A stretch of DNA of 64,000 bases from Camelus bactrianus (lineage: Eukaryota; Chordata; Mammalia; Artiodactyla; Camelidae). How positions within the stretch are numbered: position 1 is the first letter of the stretch; the number at the start of each line of letters is the position of its first letter. Of the stretch, positions 48,771 through 59,720 are shown one piece after another. The stretch covers positions 64,035,501 through 64,099,500 of the forward strand of contig NC_133544.1 in the NCBI RefSeq assembly GCF_048773025.1, written 5' to 3'. The notes under the pieces are model-generated. The model saw only the letters and a program-made list of their open reading frames with translations. It did no database searches and was not told the DNA's origin. A program made the translations under genes and the position numbers.

Positions 48771-49536
48771 TTAGTTATATGAAAATTCTGATAGGATGAA
48801 AACTATCGGATTCATACATTTTGTAATAAAGAAGTAAATACATTTTCTTGAATTTAGGAGAGTCGGAGAAACTCAGTATATATGGCCACCATCTACACAG
48901 AAAATGATTCCAGTAAGAGTTTAGTGGGTTAAAAGAAAGCAGGATATATGTATAATAATGTGCATTCTGACTTAATTTCCACCTCTCCCCTCCTCCTGTC
49001 CAACTGGTGGACACCCTGCTGACCCACACAGCGGATTTGATCAGACCACATATTACTGGTCAAATTAAATATTGTCCCTGCCCTTTCCTCCTTCTATTTG
49101 TGTTTCTTACTTTTTCATCTTCTCTTCTTTGCTCCCAAGTATTCTTGTTCCTTCAAGTCTCTGGGGGGATATATGAAACATTTCTAGGTCCATAGATTTG
49201 GGGATTTTAGTCATAAAAATTTTTAAATTGAAAACAGGGAATGGAGAGGTTTTCTGTTGTACTTCCATGCTCACAATGCTCCGTAATATCCGTGTTCCTC
49301 TACCTCTGCTCAGAGGATCATCCTCACAGTGATTTATGGAAGTATGGGCTCCAGATTTCTGAAGTTTGTGTGGAATGGCAGAGCTGAAACCCGAGATGAA
49401 CTTTACACAGACGCTGTTCCCCTCTCCCCACCTTTGCTATCTGTAACTTGACTGCTTCCTGGCTCTCTGGTCTCCTCTCTTTACTGTTCAACCTTTGGGG
49501 ACCATCAGAAAAAGTCTTTACTTCTTGTGAAGCCTA

Positions 49537-49552
49537 CAGTGCCCCCTGGTGG
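49537..49552 (-). promoter_or_regulatory. CTCF-like motif, distal to TRAV22
   Basis: Same CAGTGCCCCCTGGTGG as at 6248. It is 1.70 kb upstream of the leader, or about 1.2 kb after removing the private L1, agreeing with the other copy. Confidence 0.55.
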
Positions 49553-49559
49553 ACAGAAA

Positions 49560-50340
49560 CCATCAACAAAGTCCACTTCAGAACAATTTACTCACCAGTC
49601 ACTTGTCCCCAGCCCCAATCACTCCATGCTTCCTGATGAAGGAAATGAAAATGGTCAGAAAACTAAGTAACTGCCCAGTTTAAACGGGGATTTAAAGTGA
49701 ACCCAGTCCTCCTTTTAAAATGGAATTTCATGGAAATTAGCGTCATAAAATAATTGGTCAATTCTCATCTCGGGCTATTTCTTTTACTTAGTTCAAAATA
49801 AATACATAAATACGTACTGAAGTTTTATTATAAATGAGGTAGTTTATTAGATCTCAAGAAAATGCAAAAGGGATGAGACAGTGGTTTATAGTCCCCTGAG
49901 GGAGACAAAAATGTAGATAACCATAACAGAGTCAAAGAATAGTATGCTAAGAGGAGGGTAAACTAAACACTACATGACCCCAGGGGAGTGAGAAATAGTT
50001 TTACTTGGTATGGTTGAACAAAATCTTATGAAGAAAGAGGTTGTTTTCTCTTTCCCCCTTTTTTGGTGAGAGGAATAGAGCAGAATATGGATAAAACTTT
50101 TTTTATCCATGATAGCTTTTGTGACTTTTATTAACTTTAACATTAAGAGGAATATGAATAACAGTTTTAAGGAACTATTTATAAAAGTACATTTCAAGTT
50201 CCTCTAAAAATACATTAGGAGAAGTTGGGAAACCTCACCCTCAAAATTATACATAATCACTCTGTACACCAGAAATTAGGAAGAAGTGTAATCAAGGAAG
50301 GCCTGAACTGGCTTGTTTATGACACATTTGTTCACTTACA
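49560..50340. other. TRAV22 far 5' flank, paralogous to 6.26-6.96 and 8.49-8.64 kb
   Basis: No gene was seen. The alignment skips the 1.5 kb of old L1-like sequence present in the other copy. Confidence 0.55.
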
Positions 50341-50341
50341 G

Positions 50342-50652
50342 GGTTATTATTGGCTGAATCGTGCCCTTCCCCAACTCGTACATTGAAGGCCTAGCCACAG
50401 TGCTTAGAATGTGACTGTATCTGGACAGAGGGCCTTTAAAGAAGTCTTAAGGTAAAATGAGGTCACATGGGTGGGTCCTATTCCATGTAACTGGTCTTCT
50501 ACAAGCCAAAGAGAGAGTCCGCAAAGAAACTAACCAGCCAACACTTTAATCTTGGATTTGTAGCATCCAGAACTGTGAGAAAATAGTTTTTGCTGTTTAA
50601 GCCACCCAGTCTAAAGTATTTTGTTACGACAGCCTTAGAAAACTAACACAAG
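50342..50652 (+). mobile_element. Fossil MaLR (ERVL-type) LTR
   Basis: 'ggctgaatcgtgcccttcccc', 'gaatgtgactgtatctgg', 'aggtcacatgggtgggtcc', 'ccagaactgtgagaaaatag', 'ttaagccacccagtcta' and a closing 'aaaactaacaca' follow the MLT1/MST layout. An old, solo remnant. The other TRAV22 flank lacks it. Confidence 0.55.
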
Positions 50653-50701
50653 AGTCAATTTTAGTATCCTATTATATGAAATGTCACAAAAAAAGCAACT
50701 T

Positions 50702-50755
50702 TAAGTCATAACTATATATATATAATATATATATATATGACTTTAAGTCATAACT

Positions 50756-50791
<36 letters not shown>
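50702..50791. repeat. Tandemly repeated near-palindromic AT tract
   Basis: A unit of about 42 bp, made of 'ctttaagtcataac' plus a TA run, occurs twice in a row, and the second TA run is longer. 'gactttaagtc' is almost self-complementary. Confidence 0.75.
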
Positions 50792-50792
<1 letters not shown>

Positions 50793-50828
50793 CTTAAACT
50801 TTATAGCAATCTACCTTTTAGGCCAATG

Positions 50829-50830
50829 TT

Positions 50831-50883
<53 letters not shown>

Positions 50884-51310
50884 ACATGTTTTGTTGATTT
50901 ATAATCATTTTACAATGTTGTGTCAAATTCCAGTGTAGAGCACAATTTTTCAGTTATAGATGAACATATATATATTCATTGTCACATTTTTTTCTCTGTG
51001 AGCTACCATAAGATCTTGTATATGTTTCCCTGTGCTATACAGTATAATCTTGTTTATCTATTCTACAATTTGAAATCCCAGTCTATCATTTCCTACCCCC
51101 CACCCCCTTGGCACCACAAATTTGTATTGTATGTCTATGAGTCTGTTTCTGTTTTGTATTTATGTTTTATTTGTTTGTTTGTTTTAGATTCCACATATGA
51201 GCGATCTCATATGGTATTTTTCTTTCTCTTTCTGGCTTACTTCTCTTAGAATGACATTCTCCAGGAACATCCATGTTGCTGCAAATGGCATTATGTTGTC
51301 GGTTTTTATC
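50829..51310 (-). mobile_element. L1 3' fragment with (TTTA)n tail
   Basis: Minus-strand L1 3' end to 'ccatgttgctgcaaatggcattatg', preceded by about 13 TTTA units (50829-50881), which is the expanded poly(A) side. Near-copies of 'ttttaggccaatg' and 'ttttatcccaatg' flank it as a worn target duplication. The paralogous site near 8.77 kb is empty. Confidence 0.82.
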
Positions 51311-51820
51311 TTTTATCCCAATGTCTTAGTGTATTTGTTTCCTAAATAAAAGTGTCTTTGTCTTAGATGTCCCCAAAGGAATTGTGTATGGAAGTCTAAT
51401 TACCCTGACAACTTTTTTAATGTGCTAAAAAGATTGGAAAATTGTACTGAATGTGTTGTGCATCTGATATTAAATAGTAAAATAGCGGAATTTTCTTCTA
51501 AAGTTACCAAATAAGCTTTCCTATATTTTATTATTCTTTTATAGTAAAGTGCCTCTAAATCTTAAATTTAGAAAACTTCTGGAATAACTAATTAGAAAAC
51601 ATTACAATAACATGGCTTATAGATCTTCATAACTTGCCCCAACAATTATCTATAAATTGCTTACAACTACTGTTTATCACTTACCATGTAAGAACAAATA
51701 AATCAAAGTTTTAGGATGTGTAATTATATTAAAACTTTTTCAACCCAGAGAATAGGATATTATGTATGTGTGTCATTTAAATTAAGCTTCAACTCCAAGG
51801 AGAGGCAATTGTCCTCATCA

Positions 51821-51977
51821 AGAAATCAAATTCCAGGGGGAGGGTATAGCTCAAGTGGTAGAGTGCATGCTTAGCATGCACGAGGTCTTGGGTTCGATCT
51901 CCAGTATCTCCTCCAAACAGAAATAAATAAACCTAATTACCTCCCCCTCATAAAACAAAAAAGAAAGCAAATTCCAG
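51821..51977 (+). mobile_element. Vic-1-type camelid SINE derived from tRNA-Ala
   Basis: The head (51837-51961) matches a tRNA-Ala with a CTTAGCA anticodon loop (AGC), an A-box 'tagctcaagtgg' and a B-box 'ggttcgatc', followed by 'aaataaataaacctaattacctccccc' and an A-rich tail. AGAAATCAAATTCCAG (51821-51836) recurs with one change at 51962-51977. The acceptor stem is replaced by G-rich sequence and a SINE tail follows, so it is not a tRNA gene. This SINE class is restricted to camelids. Confidence 0.85.
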
Positions 51978-51984
51978 ATCTTTT

Positions 51985-52766
51985 GAAGAAAACGCAGCTG
52001 GAGCTCACTGGATGGCAGAGAAGTCACTTTAGTGCTCTTAGAGTGGAACTTGCTAGAAATCCACCCTCTAGAACTTTCCAAAAAGCACCCTCTCCAGTGC
52101 TGGAAAAAGATGTTCACAGGGAGCCATCTCACTGAAGGCACTCTTCTACAAAACCACCTAAAATGATTCTGGGGGAAGACGCCACCCTCTGGGTGCTGCT
52201 TGTCACTGCACTGCAAGAACCTGATACAGGGGAACTGCATGGGCTGGTCTTGGGAGAAGCCTCCCGTGCTGCAGGGTCCTGCCAAGAGGGCACACAGAGA
52301 CCCAGAAGCAAAGCCCTTTCCTCCTGTACTCTTTACTGACAAAGTTTAACATTGTGCCAACTGACAAAGGGAAATAGTTGAAGGACCCATATCTATTTTC
52401 ATAGAACAAGCAAAAGGTGAATTTTGAGCTGAGTCAGTAAATCGATCCACCCCTTTGGATGCTCAGCTTCTGTATACAACCTCTACACACATTTGAAACA
52501 CGTATAGAAAACAAAAAGAAACATGTATAGAAACAAGATAGCTTTATATTTCTACCTTCTTCAAGATGCAGCTATCTTTCTTAGAAGAATGTCTCACACT
52601 TTCCTCAAAATGAGGAGATTCCCAGTTGCAATAGTACATCACCCATTATATTAATAACTTTTCAAATTCAGAGTCTCTCTGAAAATCCTGTTACCTGCAG
52701 ACTAAATTGTTGTTAATTTCCAATAACTTGCATAGAAAATAAAAATGAGGAGAGAAGAAGAAAATG

Positions 52767-52811
<45 letters not shown>

Positions 52812-53480
52812 AAGAAAACAGAAAATATGTAAAAGTACTACTTTTATTGGTAAAATTGGTCACAAGGCTGTAATTTATATCTATGGTTTCCTTCATTCTT
52901 CACCATATTTCTCTTGCCTTCAGCCAAAACCTTGCCTGGTCTGTGTTCTTTGCCTGGTTGAGTAACCCAAACCTTTATACCAGAAAGATCTGAGTTTTCA
53001 ATTGTTCTGTTTTAGTTTTGGTTGCTGAAGTTTCCCATTAAGCTTTACCACTGAACATGAAATTACTAAGAGGCGTCCCTTGCTTCCATTGTGTAAAAGT
53101 AACTCAGTATCCTCTCGTTAATCAGTATCAATCACTCCAGCCAACAGATTTTTCCTTCCATGTTGGTTCAGTGTTTACAGAGCCCAAAATGTCCAGGAGT
53201 TAATCTCATTGTCCATGGACAGGAGCCATTTTTTTTTTAACCTCTGGTGAAAGAATTCTTCACTTGGGGACTAAGATCTCCAGATCAACACAGCATAAAG
53301 TTGCCAGGATGGGAATGGGTAATTATGTGAAATAGGGACAGGGGCCACTCCCACATCTGCCTTTGGATTCCGGGACCCATGTGTTCTGGATATGTGGGAG
53401 ACTGACATATAATGCTTTGACTGATGGAGTATGTGGTAAGACAAGTTAATTACATGAAAAGTGAGAGCTATTAATTTCAT
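51985..53480. other. Unclear repeat-like sequence, possibly ERVL-type internal remnants
   Basis: About 51985-52440 and about 52880-53480 read like widely repeated mammalian sequence ('actgacaaagtttaacattgtgcc', 'ggggccactcccacatctgcc'), perhaps old ERVL-like internal parts, but I cannot place them in a family. No intact gene was seen. A (TA)n tract lies at about 52769-52810. Confidence 0.25.
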
Positions 53481-54425
53481 GGATAAAATAGCTCAGGATT
53501 TCCACTTTTATTCTTACTACAACTCTTTATGGTAGAAAGTTTCTCAAAAAATCATATAAGCATACAAGTAATAATGAATGATTAATAAGCAGAAAAAAGG
53601 AAGGAAGAGAGGGGCAGAGGAAGAGAGTGAGGGACCGTGGGAGCGAGGAAGACTGCTATGATTTCTCAGGCAGAGTTAGGGTTGGGAGGTTGGGGGGCGA
53701 TCTCCCAGCTGCTTGGGGTCTTTAGTGTAGAACTTATTTTTTCCTTCAAACTCCGAATCAAAAGAGACTTCTCCTTATGCATAAAGTACCTCCCTCATGA
53801 CCCTTTTGGGCAATGTGGTTGAACCAATGACAGTGAGTCATCTAGAAATAGAGGTAGAAGAGAGTGTGGTCCAAAAATAGAAAGGAAGGGAGGGAGAGGA
53901 GCATTAAATGAGCATACATTTCTTATTCATAATTTTCTGTCTCCAACACCCCCCATTTACTTTCCTTATACCCATCCAGCAATTATTTAACCCACTTATT
54001 ACATATAACCATGTCAGATTGTCCTAAAATTACTGTTATTTCTGATTCACCATTTATCTAGGATGTACCACTGGTCACAGTCTACTCATTCTCTTCATAT
54101 TTTGAGAGTTCCTATGCACTTATCTTCTTATACATAATAGTATAAGCCAAATAGAAGCTAGAAACCTCCCCCACCCATCTCCTCTTTCTCCAGAGTATTT
54201 GTTATGTCCCAAGTCTTCAAGAACACAAGGACTATAAAAACTCCTTATAACATTCTCTCCATCCTAGACAAAGAGTTTATATACAAATTTACACTGGGTC
54301 AGGCAACCCCCTGTTGTAAATTTAAGATACCAGAGGAATAAGAAGCCACTTTTATAACTAAGAAAAAGTCTTTGGACAAACACTGATGAATTCTAAATCT
54401 TTATTCTCCTTCTGTACTGTTCTTT
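53480..54425. other. No gene recognised
   Basis: Contains a purine-rich run (about 53593-53645) and otherwise unremarkable sequence; no repeat could be named. Confidence 0.4.
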
Positions 54426-54429
54426 TTCA

Positions 54430-55140
54430 AACGTTTAAATTTTTATTTTATTTTTATTTCTAACTGTAATGAAATACACATAAGGTAAATCTTACCGTTT
54501 TAACCACTTTCAAGCATACGGTTTAATGGCTTTGGGTACATTCACATCACTGGGCAGCCATCACCACCATCCATCCCCAGAACTCTTTCATCTTGCAAAA
54601 CTGAAGCTCTGTACCCATTAAACAACAACTCCCCATTCCTCCTCTCCCCAGCCCCTGGCTACCACCATCCTACTTTCTTTTTTATTGAAGTATAGTTGAT
54701 TTACAATATTGTGTTAGTTTCAGGTGATTTACAACATTGTGTTAGTTTCAGGTGTACAGTAAAATTATATATATAATGAAAAATATAAGTATTTTTAATA
54801 TATATAATATATATTTTAATATAATATATAATTAAATATTTTATAAGTAAAATTAAAAATTATATAAGTAAAATTATATATATATATTCTTTTTTACCAA
54901 ATCTTTTCCATTATAGGTTATTACAAGATGTTGTATATAGTTCCCAGTAAATCCTTGTTGTTTATCTATTTTATGTATAGTAGTGTGTATCTGTTATTCC
55001 TATACTCCTAGTTTATCTCCCCCTTTCCCTTTGGTAACCATGAGTTTGTTTTCTAAGTCTGTGACTCTGTTTCTGTTCTGTAAATAAGTTCATTTGTATT
55101 ATTCTTTAGATTCCACACGTAAGTGATATCATAATATTTG
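54430..55140 (-). mobile_element. Old L1M 3' end followed by a younger L1 3' end
   Basis: 54430-54670 matches an old L1M tail ('cagccatcaccaccatccatccccagaac', 'attaaacaacaactccccattcc'). At 54676 a different L1 3' end starts ('ttattgaagtatagttgatttacaat'), suggesting insertion into the older one. It includes a short local duplication of 'gatttacaa.attgtgttagtttcagg' and an AT-rich expansion at 54760-54890. Confidence 0.75.
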
Positions 55141-55367
55141 CAAGAACTACACTACCATAGCAGTTTTCTAAGCCCTTCAAGATTTTAATCAATCTCTTAC
55201 TGTTGACCAATAATTTTTCAGAATCTCTCCTAAATGAGGCACTCAGAGAAAATATTCTAACACATTGTGACCAACACAATGAGACTCAGGGAAAAAAATT
55301 TCAAGAAAATTGTCTGTGAATGATCAAGCAGACAAGGAGGCAAACTTGCAAAGAGAGAACATGAGGA

Positions 55368-56722
55368 TTTTGTGTTCTTTTAAAAAAAAGTTTATTGAAG
55401 TATAGTTGATTTACAACGTTGTGTTGGTTTCTGGTGTACAGCATAGTGATTCAGTTATATATTTTTTTCATATTATTTTTCATTATATTTTAGTATGAGA
55501 TATTAAAAATAGTTCCCTGTGCTATACACTATGACCTTGTTGTTTAACTGCTTTATATATAATAGTTTGTATCTGCTAATCCCAAGCTCCTAATTTATTC
55601 CACCCCACACTTTACCCTTTGATAACCATAGTTTGTTGTCTATGTCTGTGAGTCTGTTTCCATTTTGTAAATAAGTTCATTTGTATCATATTTTTTAGAT
55701 TCCATATGTAAGTGATGTGATATGGTATTTTTCTTTCAGTGTCTGACTTACTTCACTTAGTATGATAATCTCTAGGTCCATCCATGTTGCTAGAAATGTT
55801 ATTATTTCATTCTTTTTATGGCTGACTAGTATTCCATTGTGTGTGTGTGTATATATATATACCACATCTTTATCCATTCGTCTGTTGATGTACATTTAGG
55901 TTGCTTGTAAATAGTGCTGCTATGAACATTGGGGTGCAAGTATCTTTTCGAATTAGAGTTTTATCTGTATATATGCCCAAGAATGGGATTGCTGGATCAT
56001 AGAGTAAGGCTATTTTCAGTTTTTTAAGGCATCTTCATACTGTTTTCAGTAGTGACTGTACCAAATTACATTCCCACCAGCAGTGTAGGAGAGAGTTCCC
56101 TTTTCTCCGCACCATCTTCAGCATTTATTGTTTGCGGACTTTTTAGTGATGGCCATTCTGACTGGTATGAGGTGATACCTTATTGTAGTTTTGATGTGCG
56201 TTTCCCTAATAATTAGCGATATTGAGCACCTTTTCATGTGCTTATTGGTCATCTATATGTCTTCATTGGAGAAATGTCTATTTAGGTCTTCTGCCCATTT
56301 TTTGATTGGATTGTTTCATTTTTTCTTATTGAGTTGTGTGAGCTGTTTGTATATTCTGGAAATTAAGTCCTTGTCAGTCTCATCTTTTGCAAATATTTTC
56401 TCCCATTCTGTAGGTTGTCTTTTCATTTTGTTTATGGTTTCCTTTGCTGTGCAAAAGATTATAAGTTTGGTTAGGTCCCATTTATTTATTTTTGCTTTTA
56501 GTTCTATTGCCTTGATAGACTGGCCTAGGAAAACATTGCTATGATTTATGTCAGAGAATGTTTTTGCTATGTTCTCTTCCAGAAGACTTATGGTGTCCTG
56601 TCTTATGATTATGTATTCAAACCATTTTTAGTTTATTTTTGCATGATGTGAGGGAGTGTTCTAACTTCATTGATTTACATGTGACTGTCCAGCTTTCTTA
56701 AGGAGTTCATCTTTTGTTTTCT
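55368..56722 (-). mobile_element. 5'-truncated L1 with target-site duplication
   Basis: A minus-strand element (55379-56711) with the 3' UTR and the C-terminal part of ORF2, read in reverse as 'cagcagtgtaggag', 'cccattctgtaggttgtcttttcattttg' and so on. TTTTGTGTTCT (55368-55378) and TTTTGTTTTCT (56712-56722) are the target duplication. ORF2 is partial and interrupted. Confidence 0.88.
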
Positions 56723-57042
56723 GTGTTGGTTGAGACATAAAATGATAAATGAAAACCCAAATAGTCAACCCCTTAAAGCAGTCAACCTGAAGGCAAGTCC
56801 TTAAGTATCTTATCATTATGTGATAAGGACATCATTTTAGAATCCTTTTTATTATTATGTGGTTTCTACAGAAAGCAAAAATTTTCTGAAATAAAAAGTA
56901 TCAGACTTGGAATTGTAGATTTATATAAAAGTACCTGGGTCTGCTCAGCTCTCTTTGCCTCATTTGTCATCATAGAGCAAGAGATCTTTTAAAATACAAC
57001 AGGGAGAGACCTTGAGTCTTTAAGAACTCCACTGCCATGAAT

Positions 57043-57081
57043 GGTTTGTGTTCAGCTTCTCCTGCAGTACCAGACACTGTG
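57043..57081 (-). other. 23-RSS of TRAV8
   Basis: Heptamer CACAGTG (57075-57081), 23-bp spacer, nonamer ACACAAACC (57043-57051). Intact despite the leader stop. Confidence 0.88.
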
Positions 57082-57531
57082 TCACTCACAGCACAGAAGT
57101 ACTCAGCTGAGTCACTCCAATGGACTGAGGATTTCCTAAGGTTGAAGGAAGATTCACTTCTCTTAAATTCAGCCTCAAAGCTTTTAATGCCTTGAACCAA
57201 AGGGTCCCCTGAAAAGTACTTGAGGAGAACCTGGAGTCCTTGGCAGGGGTACTGGACGTACCAGAAGAGATACACGCTTGCACCATAGGAATAGTTGCAC
57301 CTCAGCTCCAGTGAGGCTTTTTCAGAGATCAAAACATGGTCATCAGGCTGGGTCACTGTCTGGGCTCAGGCATCTCCTGCAAAAGCAGTATTATGTCAAT
57401 GCAAACAATGTGGACATCAGTATGAAAATTGAGTATTTGTAGTAAGAGTCTGTAGAACTGAAAACCACTACGAAATTTTACTCACTCAGGGTAAATGTCA
57501 TCCCCAGTACTGAGATGAGCAACAGGAGCAT
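57082..57531 (-). pseudogene. TRAV8: TRAV8-family V gene with a stop in the leader's second part
   Basis: Leader exon 57486-57531 (MLLLLISVLGMTFTL plus A), GTGAGT donor; V exon 57082-57376. The V region is complete: [28 protein letters not shown] (Cys23), LFWYVQYP (Trp41), [47 protein letters not shown] (Cys104), closest to human TRAV8-3. The splice to the AG at 57377-57378 gives R-D-A-stop (TGA, 57366-57368) where human has Arg. A later AG (57365-57366) would skip the stop in frame, but its use is unproven. FR2 reads YPCQGLQ, an extra Cys (57243-57245) where the family has Gly. Listed as a pseudogene on the usual splice; an open alternative is possible. Confidence 0.85.
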
Positions 57532-57777
57532 GGCTGAGCGGTGGAAAGGTTGTGGGGTCTTTTCGGAAAGATCTCCTCTGAGCAGACAGGAAAGTGGCAG
57601 TAAATAAGTGTGGGGAACGTTGCGCCGGATAAGTTCCTTGTTAGATAAAATCACAAAAGCTGCTGAGATGAGCCTGGAGGTTTCTGATGTCTGTTTCTTC
57701 TCTCTGCGAAGAACTCAGTCAGCTGCAGGAGGAGGGACTGAGAGGATGAAGATCAGTAAGATCTTTAAGTTTGTGCA

Positions 57778-57794
57778 GCATCGCCCTCTGGAGG
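57778..57794 (-). promoter_or_regulatory. CTCF-like motif upstream of TRAV8
   Basis: V strand CCTCCAGAGGGCGATGC, one mismatch from the CCACCAGAGGGCG form. 247 bp upstream of the leader ATG. Confidence 0.45.
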
Positions 57795-58189
57795 GAAGGT
57801 GCGGAACAAAAGGTCCCAAGGCTCCACGGAGAACTAATTAGTGTGTTCTTTTATTTTCTGAGCTATATCCAAACTTCCATCTTCCCAATATGTTTTTAAC
57901 CTTCCCAAATCTATGACAATGTATTAGTCCTAGAGACAACAGAAATTAGACATCATAAAAAAGCAGAGTGACAAGTTACTTCACTGAGAAATCAGTTTTT
58001 TAAAAATATCTCAGACTTGGAATTCAAGTCCATGAGAGTCTTTGAAGTCAGACTAATTGCCTCAGACTGAGTTTTGGATGGCCCAGTGCTGTCATGATAG
58101 TGATGGAGGATGGCAGAGATATTTTTTATGGCTGATACTCATGAACCCACATGGTGCTTGTGAAATCTTTTAGACACAAAGAGAGGGCC

Positions 58190-59720
58190 CATAACTATAA
58201 GGCACTGATGAAAGAAATTGAAGAAGACACAAATAAGTGGAAAGATACATAGTTCTCCTGGATCAGAAGAATTAATATGTTAAAATATCCGTTCTACCCA
58301 AAGCAATCTACAGATTCAATGCAATCCCTATGAAAATGCCAATGGCATTTTTCACAGGAATAGAAAAAAAATCTTAAAATTTACGTAGAACTACAAATGA
58401 TCCCAAATATCCAAACCAATCTTGAGAACGAAGAGCAAAGCAGAAGCATCGCACTTCCTGATTTCAAGTTATAGCAGTAGAATAGTGTGATTTGGCATAA
58501 AAACAAACACAGAGATCAGTAGAATAGAATAGAATAGAAAGCCCAGAAATAGACCCACATATATATGGCCAGCTAATTTACAATGAAGGAGCAAAGAACA
58601 TACAATAGGGAAAGGACGGTCTCTTCAATGAATGGCGATGGGAAACCCAGACAACAGCATGCAGAGGAGTGAATGAGCACCCCTGTCCTATGCCTTTAAA
58701 AATCAGCTCAAAGATGGATTAAAGGCTTGATCATAAGACCTGAAACTATAAAACTCATAGAAAAAACATAACGGGTGAGTTCCTTGACATAAGTCTGGGT
58801 AATTATTTTTTTTTGATTTGACACCAAAAATGTAAGCAACAAAAGCAAAAATAAATAAGTGGGACTATATCAAACTAAGAGGCTTCTGCACAGCCAAAGA
58901 AACAGTCAGCATAATGAAAAGGTAACCTACAGAATAGGAGAAAACATTTTCAAATCATATATCTGATAAAAGATTCATATCCAAGATATATAAATAACTC
59001 ATACAACTCAATAGCAAAAAGAAACCCATTTGATTAAAAAATGGACAGAGGATCTGAACAGATATTTTTCCAAAGAAAATGTACAAATGACCAACAGGTA
59101 CATGAAAAGGAGCTCAACATCACCAATCGTCATAAATACAAATCAAAACCACAATGAGATATCACCTTACACCTGTTACAATGGTAATTATCAAAAAGAC
59201 AAGATATTACAAGTGCTGGAGAAGTTGTGGAGCAAAGGGGACCCTTGTTCACTGCTAATGGGAAAGTAAGTTGGTGTAGTCACTATGAGAAACAGTATGG
59301 AGGTTTCTCAACAAATTAAAAATAGCACTACCATATGATCCTGTTCTGGGTATTTGTCCAAAGAAAACAAAAGCACTATCCTGAAAAATATCTGCACTCT
59401 CATTTTCTTTGAAGCATTATTTACAATAGCCAAGATATGAAAACAATTTGTGTCCACTGTCCATCGACAGACAAACAGATAAGGAAAATGTGACATATAT
59501 ATATATATATTTCAGCCATAATAAAAGAAGAAAATCCTGCCATTTGCAATAACATACATGGATTGTGAGGGCATTAAACTAATAGAAATAAGTCAGGGAG
59601 GTATAGACAGATACTATACGATATCACCTATATAGAGAATTTTTTTTTAACTTTTAGAGAACAGATTGGTGGTTGCCAGAGGTAGGGGTGGGAGGGTGGG
59701 GAAAATGAGTGAAGGTGGAG
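58190..59720 (+). mobile_element. L1 fragment: ORF2 C-terminal part and 3' region
   Basis: 'atcagaagaattaatatgttaaaatatcc', 'caatgcaatccctatgaaaatgcc', 'caaagaaaatgtacaaatgaccaac' and 'ccatatgatcctg' run in L1 order, ending with the 3' 'agaacagattggtggttgccagagg' block. Multiply interrupted and older than the L1 at 44.9 kb. Confidence 0.85.

Noticed and set aside
50829-50881. TTTA array as a CRISPR-like or functional repeat
   Set aside because: A simple tetranucleotide expansion at the tail of an L1; no spacers.
51837-51910. Possible tRNA-Ala gene
   Set aside because: Box A, box B and an AGC anticodon loop are present, but the acceptor stem is not that of a tRNA and a SINE tail with a target duplication follows.
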